From Nematostella vectensis (Eukaryota > Cnidaria > Anthozoa > Actiniaria > Edwardsiidae): DNA of 64,000 bases. The translations under genes and the position numbers were made by a program. Positions within the stretch are counted from its first letter, which is position 1; each line of letters opens with the position of its first letter. The DNA is taken from positions 6,042,747 to 6,106,746 of the forward strand of contig NC_064044.1 in assembly GCF_932526225.1 (NCBI RefSeq), written 5' to 3'. Shown here one piece after another: positions 1-12,700 of this stretch. The notes below the pieces were generated by a model. That model was not told the DNA's origin. It did no database searches and worked only from the letters and a program-made list of their open reading frames with translations.

Positions 1-243
1 TCTTATAATAAAAATTTGGGCTTGCTAAAGATTTTGGATGTCTTATGCCAAAAATGTATACTGCTGCCTTTGGAATTGCTATGGAAATTTACCAAAGAAT
101 GTGTTCCCGTTATAATACTATATATGTCTATTTAAGTACAACTCTCGGGTAACAACAATTGTGCTATTGGGGTGTAAAGACTGTAACTGTTGTCTTCCTT
201 TAAAACTTGGTCCATGATAGTTTTTGTTTTCATTGATCCACAG
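1..243 (+). other. Partial phase-1 intron at left edge
   Basis: This is the 3' part of the B-to-A intron preceding unit 1. It ends at the acceptor TTGATCCACAG (233-243). It holds AATAAA at 7-12. Base 2 is C where nearly all other introns have G, a variant shared only with 23788 among the introns checked. Confidence 0.85.
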
Positions 244-741
244 CAACTTTCAGCTTTGCGTCCTCATCATATTCAGTTGAGGAAGATACGGGTTATGTGA
301 CAGTGAACATCACAAAGACTGGGACCTCTGACATTCATCTTGATGTGAAGTAAGTAGAATAGAATTGGTTTGTGTGATTGATTGAATTCTGCGAAAAGTA
401 TTGGCAATCAAAATATTGTCTTTGCACTCCTTCTTTTCTGAATCTTTTACCTTCAGTAGCCCTTTGAATGGTAGTCAATAACCATTCATTTGCTCTTTGT
501 CTCAGGCTAAGCACAAACAATGGCTCAGCATTCTCTCCCGTCGACTATACTGCGATGTCTGACAATAGTGTAACGTTTTTGGCCAACGAACAATCTAAGC
601 TAGTAAACATAACCATCAATGTTGACCAGACAGTTGAAAATGATGAAGATTTCAAGGCCCTCCTGTCTCACACTAACGCAGACCAAGTTGCCCTTGGCCT
701 ACTAAATACGACCACAATCACAATTGGCAACGATGATCAAG
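244..741 (+). CDS. Calx-beta unit 1
   Basis: Exon A 244-349, exon B 506-741. Type His32/Ser43. TAG at donor +6 to +8. Same as units 6, 30 and 35. Confidence 0.92.
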
Positions 742-3700
742 GTGACTAGAGTAAACTAATCTTTTGATTTATTTTGTCTAACAGACATTTTGTTAAAAGA
801 CTTTGTACTATAAAGAGAAAATTGTTATAATAAAAATTTGAACTTGCTAAAGATTTTGGATGTCTTATGCCAAAAATGTATATTGCTGCCTTTGGAATTG
901 CTATGGAGATTTACCAAAGAAAGTGTTCCCGTTATAATACTATATATGTATATTTAAGTACAACTCTCGGGTTTCAACAATTGTGCTATTGGGGAGCAAA
1001 GACTGTAACTGTTGTCTTCCTTTAAAACTTGGTCCATGATAGTTTTTGTTTTCATTGATCCACAGCAACTTTCAGCTTTGCGTCCCCATCGTATTCAGTT
1101 GAGGAAGATACGGGTTATGTTACAGTGAACATCACAAAGACTGGGACCTCTGACATTAATCTTGATGTGAAGTAAGTAGAATAGAATTGGTTTGTGTGAT
1201 TGATTGAATTCTGCGAAAAGTATTGGCAATCAAAATATTTTCTTTGCACTCCTTCTTTTCTGAATCTTTTACCTTCAGTAGCCTTTTGAATGGTAGTCAA
1301 TAACCATTCATTTGCTCTTTGTCTCAGGCTAAGCACAAACAATGGCACAGCATTCTCTCCCGTCGACTATACTGCGATGTCTGACAATAGTGTAACGTTT
1401 TTGGCCAACGAACAATCTAAGCTAGTAAACATAACCATCAATGTTGACCAGACAGTTGAAAATGATGAAGATTTCAAGGCCCTCCTGTCTCACACTAACG
1501 CAGACCAAGTTGCCCTTGGCCTACTAAATACTACGACAATCACAATTGGCAACGATGATCAAGGTGACTGGAGTAAAGTAATCTTTTGATTTTTTTTTAC
1601 TAACAGACACTTTGTTAAAAAACTATAAACGGAAAATTGTCATAATAAAAATTTGGGCTTGCTAAAGATTTTGGATGTCTTATGCCAAAATGTATATTGC
1701 TGCCTTTGGAATTGCTATGGAGATTTACCAAAGAAAGTGTTCCCGTTATAATACTATATATGTCTATTTAAGTACAACTCTCGGGTAACAACAATTGTGC
1801 TATTGGGGTGTAAAGACTGTAACTGTTGTCTTCCTTTAAAACTTGGTCCATGATAGTTTTTGTTTTCATTGATCCACAGCAACTTTCAGCTTTGCGTCCT
1901 CATCGTATTCAGTTGAGGAAGATACGGGTTATGTTACAGTGAACATCACAAAGACTGGGACCTCTGACATTAATCTTGATGTGAAGTAAGTAGAATAGAA
2001 TTGGTTTGTGTGATTGATTGAATTCTGCGAAAAGTATTGGCAATCAAAATATTGTCTTTGCACTCCTTCTTTTCTGAATCTTTTACCTTCAGTAGCCCTT
2101 TGAATGGTAGTCAATAACCATTCATTTGCTCTTTGTCTCAGGCTAAGCACAAACAATGGCTCAGCATTCTCTCCCGTCGACTATACTGCGATGTCTGACA
2201 ATAGTGTAACGTTTTTGGCCAACGAACAATCTAAGCTAGTAAACATAACCATCAATGTTGACCAGACAGTTGAAAATGATGAAGATTTCAAGGCCCTCCT
2301 GTCTCACACTAACGCAGACCAAGTTGCCCTTGGCCTACTAAATACGACCACAATCACAATTGGCAACGATGATCAAGGTGACTAGAGTAAACTAATCTTT
2401 TGATTTATTTTGTCTAACAGACATTTTGTTAAAAGACTTTGTACTATAAAGAGAAAATTGTTATAATAAAAATTTGGGCTTGCTAAAAATTTTGGATGTC
2501 TTATGCCAAAAATGTATATTGCTGCCTTTGGAATTGCTATGGAGATTTACCAAAGAAAGTGTTCCCGTTATAATACTATATATGTATATTTAAGTACAAC
2601 TCTCGGGTTTCAACAATTGTGCTATTGGGGAGCAAAGACTGTAACTGTTGTCTTCCTTTAAAACTTGGTCCATGATAGTTTTTGTTTTCATTGATCCACA
2701 GCAACTTTCAGCTTTGCGTCCCCATCGTATTCAGTTGAGGAAGATACGGGTTATGTTACAGTGAACATCACAAAGACTGGGACCTCTGACATTAATCTTG
2801 ATGTGAAGTAAGTAGAATAGAATTGGTTTGTGTGATTGATTGAATTCTGCGAAAAGTATTGGCAATCAAAATATTTTCTTTGCACTCCTTCTTTTCTGAA
2901 TCTTTTACCTTCAGTAGCCTTTTGAATGGTAGTCAATAACCATTCATTTGCTCTTTGTCTCAGGCTAAGCACAAACAATGGCACAGCATTCTCTCCCGTC
3001 GACTATACTGCGATGTCTGACAATAGTGTAACGTTTTTGGCCAACGAACAATCTAAGCTAGTAAACATAACCATCAATGTTGACCAGACAGTTGAAAATG
3101 ATGAAGATTTCAAGGCCCTCCTGTCTCACACTAACGCAGACCAAGTTGCCCTTGGCCTACTAAATACTACGACAATCACAATTGGCAACGATGATCGAGG
3201 TGACTGGAGTAAAGTAATCTTTTGATTTTTTTTTACTAACAGACACTTTGTTAAAAAACTATAAACGGAAAATTGTCATAATAAAAATTTGGGCTTGCTA
3301 AAGATTTTGGATGTCTTATGCCAAAATGTATATTGCTGCCTTTGGAATTGCTATGGAGATTTACCAAAGAAAGTGTTCCCGTTATAATACTATATATGTC
3401 TATTTAAGTACAACTCTCGGGTAACAACAATTGTGCTATTGGGGTGTAAAGACTGTAACTGTTGTCTTCCTTTAAAACTTGGTCCATGATAGTTTTTGTT
3501 TTCATTGATCCACAGCAACTTTCAGCTTTGCGTTCCCATCGTATTCAGTTGAGGAAGATACGGGTTATGTTACAGTGAACATCACAAAGACTGGGACCTC
3601 TGACATTAATCTTGATGTGAAGTAAGTAGAATAGAATTGGTTTGTGTGATTGATTGAATTCTGCGAAAAGTATTGGCAATCAAAATATTTTCTTTGCACT

Positions 3701-6700
3701 CCTTCTTTTCTGAATCTTTTACCTTCAGTAGCCTTTTGAATGGTAGTCAATAACCATTCATTTGCTCTTTGTCTCAGGCTAAGCACAAACAATGGCACAG
3801 CATTCTCTCCCGTCGACTATACTGCGATGTCTGACAATAGTGTAACGTTTTTGGCCAACGAACAATCTAAGCTAGTAAACATAACCATCAATGTTGACCA
3901 GACAGTTGAAAATGATGAAGATTTCAAGGCCCTCCTGTCTCACACTAACGCAGACCAAGTTGCCCTTGGCCTACTAAATACTACTACAATCACAATTGGC
4001 AACGATGATCAAGGTGACTAGAGTAAACTAATCTTTTGATTTATTTTGACTAACAGACATTTTGTTAAAAGACTTTGTACTATAAAGAGAAAATTGTTAT
4101 AATAAAAATTTGGGCTTGCTAAAGATTTTGGATGTCTTATGCCAAAAATGTATACTGCTGCCTTTGGAATTGCTATGGAAATTTACCAAAGAATGTGTTC
4201 CCGTTATAATACTATATATGTCTATTTAAGTACAACTCTCGGGTAACAACAATTGTGCTATTGGGGTGTAAAGACTGTAACTGTTGTCTTCCTTTAAAAC
4301 TTGGTCCATGATAGTTTTTGTTTTCATTGATCCACAGCAACTTTCAGCTTTGCGTCCTCATCATATTCAGTTGAGGAAGATACGGGTTATGTGACAGTGA
4401 ACATCACAAAGACTGGGACCTCTGACATTCATCTTGATGTGAAGTAAGTAGAATAGAATTGGTTTGTGTGATTGATTGAATTCTGCGAAAAGTATTGGCA
4501 ATCAAAATATTGTCTTTGCACTCCTTCTTTTCTGAATCTTTTACCTTCAGTAGCCCTTTGAATGGTAGTCAATAACCATTCATTTGCTCTTTGTCTCAGG
4601 CTAAGCACAAACAATGGCTCAGCATTCTCTCCCGTCGACTATACTGCGATGTCTGACAATAGTGTAACGTTTTTGGCCAACGAACAATCTAAGCTAGTAA
4701 ACATAACCATCAATGTTGACCAGACAGTTGAAAATGATGAAGATTTCAAGGCCCTCCTGTCTCACACTAACGCAGACCAAGTTGCCCTTGGCCTACTAAA
4801 TACGACCACAATCACAATTGGCAACGATGATCAAGGTGACTAGAGTAAACTAATCTTTTGATTTATTTTGTCTAACAGACATTTTGTTAAAAGACTTTGT
4901 ACTATAAAGAGAAAATTGTTATAATAAAAATTTGAACTTGCTAAAGATTTTGGATGTCTTATGCCAAAAATGTATATTGCTGCCTTTGGAATTGCTATGG
5001 AGATTTACCAAAGAAAGTGTTCCCGTTATAATACTATATATGTATATTTAAGTACAACTCTCGGGTTTCAACAATTGTGCTATTGGGGAGCAAAGACTGT
5101 AACTGTTGTCTTCCTTTAAAACTTGGTCCATGATAGTTTTTGTTTTCATTGATCCACAGCAACTTTCAGCTTTGCGTCCCCATCGTATTCAGTTGAGGAA
5201 GATACGGGTTATGTTACAGTGAACATCACAAAGACTGGGACCTCTGACATTAATCTTGATGTGAAGTAAGTAGAATAGAATTGGTTTGTGTGATTGATTG
5301 AATTCTGCGAAAAGTATTGGCAATCAAAATATTTTCTTTGCACTCCTTCTTTTCTGAATCTTTTACCTTCAGTAGCCTTTTGAATGGTAGTCAATAACCA
5401 TTCATTTGCTCTTTGTCTCAGGCTAAGCACAAACAATGGCACAGCATTCTCTCCCGTCGACTATACTGCGATGTCTGACAATAGTGTAACGTTTTTGGCC
5501 AACGAACAATCTAAGCTAGTAAACATAACCATCAATGTTGACCAGACAGTTGAAAATGATGAAGATTTCAAGGCCCTCCTGTCTCACACTAACGCAGACC
5601 AAGTTGCCCTTGGCCTACTAAATACTACGACAATCACAATTGGCAACGATGATCAAGGTGACTGGAGTAAAGTAATCTTTTGATTTTTTTTTACTAACAG
5701 ACACTTTGTTAAAAAACTATAAACGGAAAATTGTCATAATAAAAATTTGGGCTTGCTAAAGATTTTGGATGTCTTATGCCAAAATGTATATTGCTGCCTT
5801 TGGAATTGCTATGGAGATTTACCAAAGAAAGTGTTCCCGTTATAATACTATATATGTCTATTTAAGTACAACTCTTGGGTAACAACAATTGTGCTATTGG
5901 GGTGTAAAGACTGTAACTGTTGTCTTCCTTTAAAACTTGGTCCATGATAGTTTTTGTTTTCATTGATCCACAGCAACTTTCAGCTTTGCGTCCTCATCGT
6001 ATTCAGTTGAGGAAGATACGGGTTATGTTACAGTGAACATCACAAAGACTGGGACCTCTGACATTAATCTTGATGTGAAGTAAGTAGAATAGAATTGGTT
6101 TGTGTGATTGATTGAATTCTGCGAAAAGTATTGGCAATCAAAATATTTTCTTTGCACTCCTTCTTTTCTGAATCTTTTACCTTCAGTAGCCTTTTGAATG
6201 GTAGTCAATAACCATTCATTTGCTCTTTGTCTCAGGCTAAGCACAAACAATGGCACAGCATTCTCTCCCGTCGACTATACTGCGATGTCTGACAATAGTG
6301 TAACGTTTTTGGCCAACGAACAATCTAAGCTAGTAAACATAACCATCAATGTTGACCAGACAGTTGAAAATGATGAAGATTTCAAGGCCCTCCTGTCTCA
6401 CACTAACGCAGACCAAGTTGCCCTTGGCCTACTAAATACTACGACAATCACAATTGGCAACGATGATCGAGGTGACTGGAGTAAAGTAATCTTTTGATTT
6501 TTTTTTACTAACAGACACTTTGTTAAAAAACTATAAACGGAAAATTGTCATAATAAAAATTTGGGCTTGCTAAAGATTTTGGATGTCTTATGCCAAAATG
6601 TATATTGCTGCCTTTGGAATTGCTATGGAGATTTACCAAAGAAAGTGTTCCCGTTATAATACTATATATGTCTATTTAAGTACAACTCTCGGGTAACAAC

Positions 6701-9700
6701 AATTGTGCTATTGGGGTGTAAAGACTGTAACTGTTGTCTTCCTTTAAAACTTGGTCCATGATAGTTTTTGTTTTCATTGATCCACAGCAACTTTCAGCTT
6801 TGCGTCCTCATCGTATTCAGTTGAGGAAGATACGGGTTATGTTACAGTGAACATCACAAAGACTGGGACCTCTGACATTAATCTTGATGTGAAGTAAGTA
6901 GAATAGAATTGGTTTGTGTGATTGATTGAATTCTGCGAAAAGTATTGGCAATCAAAATATTGTCTTTGCACTCCTTCTTTTCTGAATCTTTTACCTTCAG
7001 TAGCCCTTTGAATGGTAGTCAATAACCATTCATTTGCTCTTTGTCTCAGGCTAAGCACAAACAATGGCTCAGCATTCTCTCCCGTCGACTATACTGCGAT
7101 GTCTGACAATAGTGTAACGTTTTTGGCTAACGAACAATCTAAGCTAGTAAACATAACCATCAATGTTGACCAGACAGTTGAAAATGATGAAGATTTCAAG
7201 GCCCTCCTGTCTCACACTAACGCAGACCAAGTTGCCCTTGGCCTACTAAATACGACCACAATCACAATTGGCAACGATGATCAAGGTGACTAGAGCAAAC
7301 TTATCTTTTGATTTATTTTGTCTAACAGACATTTTGTTAAAAGACTTTGTACTATAAAGAGAAAATTGTTATAATAAAAATTTATGCTTGCTAAAGATTT
7401 TGGATGTCTTATGCCAAAAATGTATATTGCTGCCTTTGGAATTGCTATAGAAATTTACCAAAGAAAGTGTTCCCGTTATAATACTATATATGTCTATTTA
7501 AGTACAACTCTCGGGTAACAACAATTGTGCTATTGGGGTGTAAAGACTGTAACTGTTGTCTTCCTTTAAAACTTTGTCCATGATAGTTTTTGTTTTCATT
7601 GATCCACAGCAACTTTCAGCTTTGCGTCCTCATCGTATTCAGTTGAGGAAGATACGGGTTATGTTACAGTGAACATCACAAAGACTGGGACCTCTGACAT
7701 TAATCTTGATGTGAAGTAAGTAGAATAGAATTGGTTTGTGTGATTGATTGAATTCTGCGAAAAGTATTGGCAATCAAAATATTGTCTTTGCACTCCTTCT
7801 TTTCTGAATCTTTTACCTTCAGTAGCCCTTTGAATGGTAGTCAATAACCATTCATTTGCTCTTTGTCTCAGGCTAAGCACAAACAATGGCTCAGCATTCT
7901 CTCCCGTCGACTATACTGCGATGTCTGACAATAGTGTAACGTTTTTGGCCAACGAACAATCTAAGCTAGTAAACATAACCATCAATGTTGACCAGACAGT
8001 TGAAAATGATGAAGATTTCAAGGCCCTCCTGTCTCACACTAACGCAGACCAAGTTGCCCTTGGCCTACTAAATACTACGACAATCACAATTGGCAACGAT
8101 GATCGAGGTGACTGGAGTAAAGTAATCTTTTGATTTTTTTTTACTAACAGACACTTTGTTAAAAAACTATAAACGGAAAATTGTCATAATAAAAATTTGG
8201 GCTTGCTAAAGATTTTGGATGTCTTATGCCAAAATGTATATTGCTGCCTTTGGAATTGCTATGGAGATTTACCAAAGAAAGTGTTCCCGTTATAATACTA
8301 TATATGTCTATTTAAGTACAACTCTCGGGTAACAACAATTGTGCTATTGGGGTGTAAAGACTGTAACTGTTGTCTTCCTTTAAAACTTGGTCCATGATAG
8401 TTTTTGTTTTCATTGATCCACAGCAACTTTCAGCTTTGCGTCCTCATCGTATTCAGTTGAGGAAGATACGGGTTATGTTACAGTGAACATCACAAAGACT
8501 GGGACCTCTGACATTAATCTTGATGTGAAGTAAGTAGAATAGAATTGGTTTGTGTGATTGATTGAATTCTGCGAAAAGTATTGGCAATCAAAATATTGTC
8601 TTTGCACTCCTTCTTTTCTGAATCTTTTACCTTCAGTAGCCCTTTGAATGGTAGTCAATAACCATTCATTTGCTCTTTGTCTCAGGCTAAGCACAAACAA
8701 TGGCTCAGCATTCTCTCCCGTCGACTATACTGCGATGTCTGACAATAGTGTAACGTTTTTGGCTAACGAACAATCTAAGCTAGTAAACATAACCATCAAT
8801 GTTGACCAGACAGTTGAAAATGATGAAGATTTCAAGGCCCTCCTGTCTCACACTAACGCAGACCAAGTTGCCCTTGGCCTACTAAATACGACCACAATCA
8901 CAATTGGCAACGATGATCAAGGTGACTAGAGCAAACTTATCTTTTGATTTATTTTGTCTAACAGACATTTTGTTAAAAGACTTTGTACTATAAAGAGAAA
9001 ATTGTTATAATAAAAATTTATGCTTGCTAAAGATTTTGGATGTCTTATGCCAAAAATGTATATTGCTGCCTTTGGAATTGCTATAGAAATTTACCAAAGA
9101 AAGTGTTCCCGTTATAATACTATATATGTCTATTTAAGTACAACTCTCGGGTAACAACAATTGTGCTATTGGGGTGTAAAGACTGTAACTGTTGTCTTCC
9201 TTTAAAACTTTGTCCATGATAGTTTTTGTTTTCATTGATCCACAGCAACTTTCAGCTTTGCGTCCTCATCGTATTCAGTTGAGGAAGATACGGGTTATGT
9301 TACAGTGAACATCACAAAGACTGGGACCTCTGACATTAATCTTGATGTGAAGTAAGTAGAATAGAATTGGTTTGTGTGATTGATTGAATTCTGCGAAAAG
9401 TATTGGCAATCAAAATATTGTCTTTGCACTCCTTCTTTTCTGAATCTTTTACCTTCAGTAGCCCTTTGAATGGTAGTCAATAACCATTCATTTGCTCTTT
9501 GTCTCAGGCTAAGCACAAACAATGGCTCAGCATTCTCTCCCGTCGACTATACTGCGATGTCTGACAATAGTGTAACGTTTTTGGCTAACGAACAATCTAA
9601 GCTAGTAAACATAACCATCAATGTTGACCAGACAGTTGAAAATGATGAAGATTTCAAGGCCCTCCTGTCTCACACTAACGCAGACCAAGTTGCCCTTGGC

Positions 9701-12700
9701 CTACTAAATACGACCACAATCACAATTGGCAACGATGATCAAGGTGACTAGAGCAAACTTATCTTTTGATTTATTTTGTCTAACAGACATTTTGTTAAAA
9801 GACTTTGTACTATAAAGAGAAAATTGTTATAATAAAAATTTATGCTTGCTAAAGATTTTGGATGTCTTATGCCAAAAATGTATATTGCTGCCTTTGGAAT
9901 TGCTATAGAAATTTACCAAAGAAAGTGTTCCCGTTATAATACTATATATGTCTATTTAAGTACAACTCTCGGGTAACAACAATTGTGCTATTGGGGTGTA
10001 AAGACTGTAACTGTTGTCTTCCTTTAAAACTTTGTCCATGATAGTTTTTGTTTTCATTGATCCACAGCAACTTTCAGCTTTGCGTCCTCATCGTATTCAG
10101 TTGAGGAAGATACGGGTTATGTTACAGTGAACATCACAAAGACTGGGACCTCTGACATTAATCTTGATGTGAAGTAAGTAGAATAGAATTGGTTTGTGTG
10201 ATTGATTGAATTCTGCGAAAAGTATTGGCAATCAAAATATTGTCTTTGCACTCCTTCTTTTCTGAATCTTTTACCTTCAGTAGCCCTTTGAATGGTAGTC
10301 AATAACCATTCATTTGCTCTTTGTCTCAGGCTAAGCACAAACAATGGCTCAGCATTCTCTCCCGTCGACTATACTGCGATGTCTGACAATAGTGTAACGT
10401 TTTTGGCCAACGAACAATCTAAGCTAGTAAACATAACCATCAATGTTGACCAGACAGTTGAAAATGATGAAGATTTCAAGGCCCTCCTGTCTCACACTAA
10501 CGCAGACCAAGTTGCCCTTGGCCTACTAAATACTACGACAATCACAATTGGCAACGATGATCAAGGTGACTAGAGTAAACTAATCTTTTGATTTATTTTG
10601 ACTAACAGACATTTTGTTAAAAGACTTTGTACTATAAAGAGAAAATTGTTATAATAAAAATTTGGGCTTGCTAAAGATTTTGGATGTCTTATGCCAAAAA
10701 TGTATATTGCTGCCTTTGGAATTGCTATGGAGATTTACCAAAGAAAGTGTTCCCGTTATAATACTATATATGTATATTTAAGTACAACTCTCGGGTTTCA
10801 ACAATTGTGCTATTGGGGAGCAAAGACTGTAACTGTTGTCTTCCTTTAAAACTTGGTCCATGATAGTTTTTGTTTTCATTGATCCACAGCAACTTTCAGC
10901 TTTGCGTCCCCATCGTATTCAGTTGAGGAAGATACGGGTTATGTTACAGTGAACATCACAAAGACTGGGACCTCTGACATTAATCTTGATGTGAAGTAAG
11001 TAGAATAGAATTGGTTTGTGTGATTGATTGAATTCTGCGAAAAGTATTGGCAATCAAAATATTTTCTTTGCACTCCTTCTTTTCTGAATCTTTTACCTTC
11101 AGTAGCCTTTTGAATGGTAGTCAATAACCATTCATTTGCTCTTTGTCTCAGGCTAAGCACAAACAATGGCACAGCATTCTCTCCCGTCGACTATACTGCG
11201 ATGTCTGACAATAGTGTAACGTTTTTGGCCAACGAACAATCTAAGCTAGTAAACATAACCATCAATGTTGACCAGACAGTTGAAAATGATGAAGATTTCA
11301 AGGCCCTCCTGTCTCACACTAACGCAGACCAAGTTGCCCTTGGCCTACTAAATACTACGACAATCACAATTGGCAACGATGATCAAGGTGACTGGAGTAA
11401 AGTAATCTTTTGATTTTTTTTTACTAACAGACACTTTGTTAAAAAACTATAAACGGAAAATTGTCATAATAAAAATTTGGGCTTGCTAAAGATTTTGGAT
11501 GTCTTATGCCAAAATGTATATTGCTGCCTTTGGAATTGCTATGGAGATTTACCAAAGAAAGTGTTCCCGTTATAATACTATATATGTCTATTTAAGTACA
11601 ACTCTCGGGTAACAACAATTGTGCTATTGGGGTGTAAAGACTGTAACTGTTGTCTTCCTTTAAAACTTGGTCCATGATAGTTTTTGTTTTCATTGATCCA
11701 CAGCAACTTTCAGCTTTGCGTCCTCATCGTATTCAGTTGAGGAAGATACGGGTTATGTTACAGTGAACATCACAAAGACTGGGACCTCTGACATTAATCT
11801 TGATGTGAAGTAAGTAGAATAGAATTGGTTTGTGTGATTGATTGAATTCTGCGAAAAGTATTGGCAATCAAAATATTGTCTTTGCACTCCTTCTTTTCTG
11901 AATCTTTTACCTTCAGTAGCCCTTTGAATGGTAGTCAATAACCATTCATTTGCTCTTTGTCTCAGGCTAAGCACAAACAATGGCTCAGCATTCTCTCCCG
12001 TCGACTATACTGCGATGTCTGACAATAGTGTAACGTTTTTGGCCAACGAACAATCTAAGCTAGTAAACATAACCATCAATGTTGACCAGACAGTTGAAAA
12101 TGATGAAGATTTCAAGGCCCTCCTGTCTCACACTAACGCAGACCAAGTTGCCCTTGGCCTACTAAATACGACCACAATCACAATTGGCAACGATGATCAA
12201 GGTGACTAGAGCAAACTTATCTTTTGATTTATTTTGTCTAACAGACATTTTGTTAAAAGACTTTGTACTATAAAAAGAAAATTGTTATAATAAAAATTTA
12301 TGCTTGCTAAAGATTTTTGATGTCTTATGCCAAAAATGTATATTGCTGCCTTTGGAATTGCTATAGAAATTTACCAAAGAAAGTGTTCCCGTTATAATAC
12401 TATATATGTCTATTTAAGTACAACTCTCGGGTAACAACAATTGTGCTATTGGGGTGTAAAGACTGTAACTGTTGTCTTCCTTTAAAACTTGGTCCATGAT
12501 AGTTTTTGTTTTCATTGATCCACAGCAACTTTCAGCTTTGCGTCCTCATCGTATTCAGTTGAGGAAGATACGGGTTATGTTACAGTGAACATCACAAAGA
12601 CTGGGACCTCTGACATTAATCTTGATGTGAAGTAAGTAGAATAGAATTGGTTTGTGTGATTGATTGAATTCTGCGAAAAGTATTGGCAATCAAAATATTG

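Larger units (their letters stand above)
1..6147 (+). repeat. Segmental duplication I, left copy
   Basis: This block recurs at 23787-29933 (offset 23786), covering units 1-7 plus exon A of unit 8. Positions checked along it agree, including the rare C at base 2. It ends at 6148, where TT-T-TC replaces TT-G-TC in the A-to-B intron of unit 8. The left end lies outside the window. Confidence 0.85.

Noticed and set aside
110-128. TATAATACTATATATG-like boxes in each B-to-A intron as promoters
   Set aside because: They are A+T-rich intron sequence repeated in every unit, with no adjoining start of a gene. Resemblance to TATA or -10 boxes is expected by chance.
335-520. Minus-strand open frames of 61-77 codons in many units
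   Set aside because: They run across the exon A, intron and exon B boundaries in antisense, and are broken by the 2-bp insertion in units 17, 20, 44 and 47. They recur only because the unit recurs.
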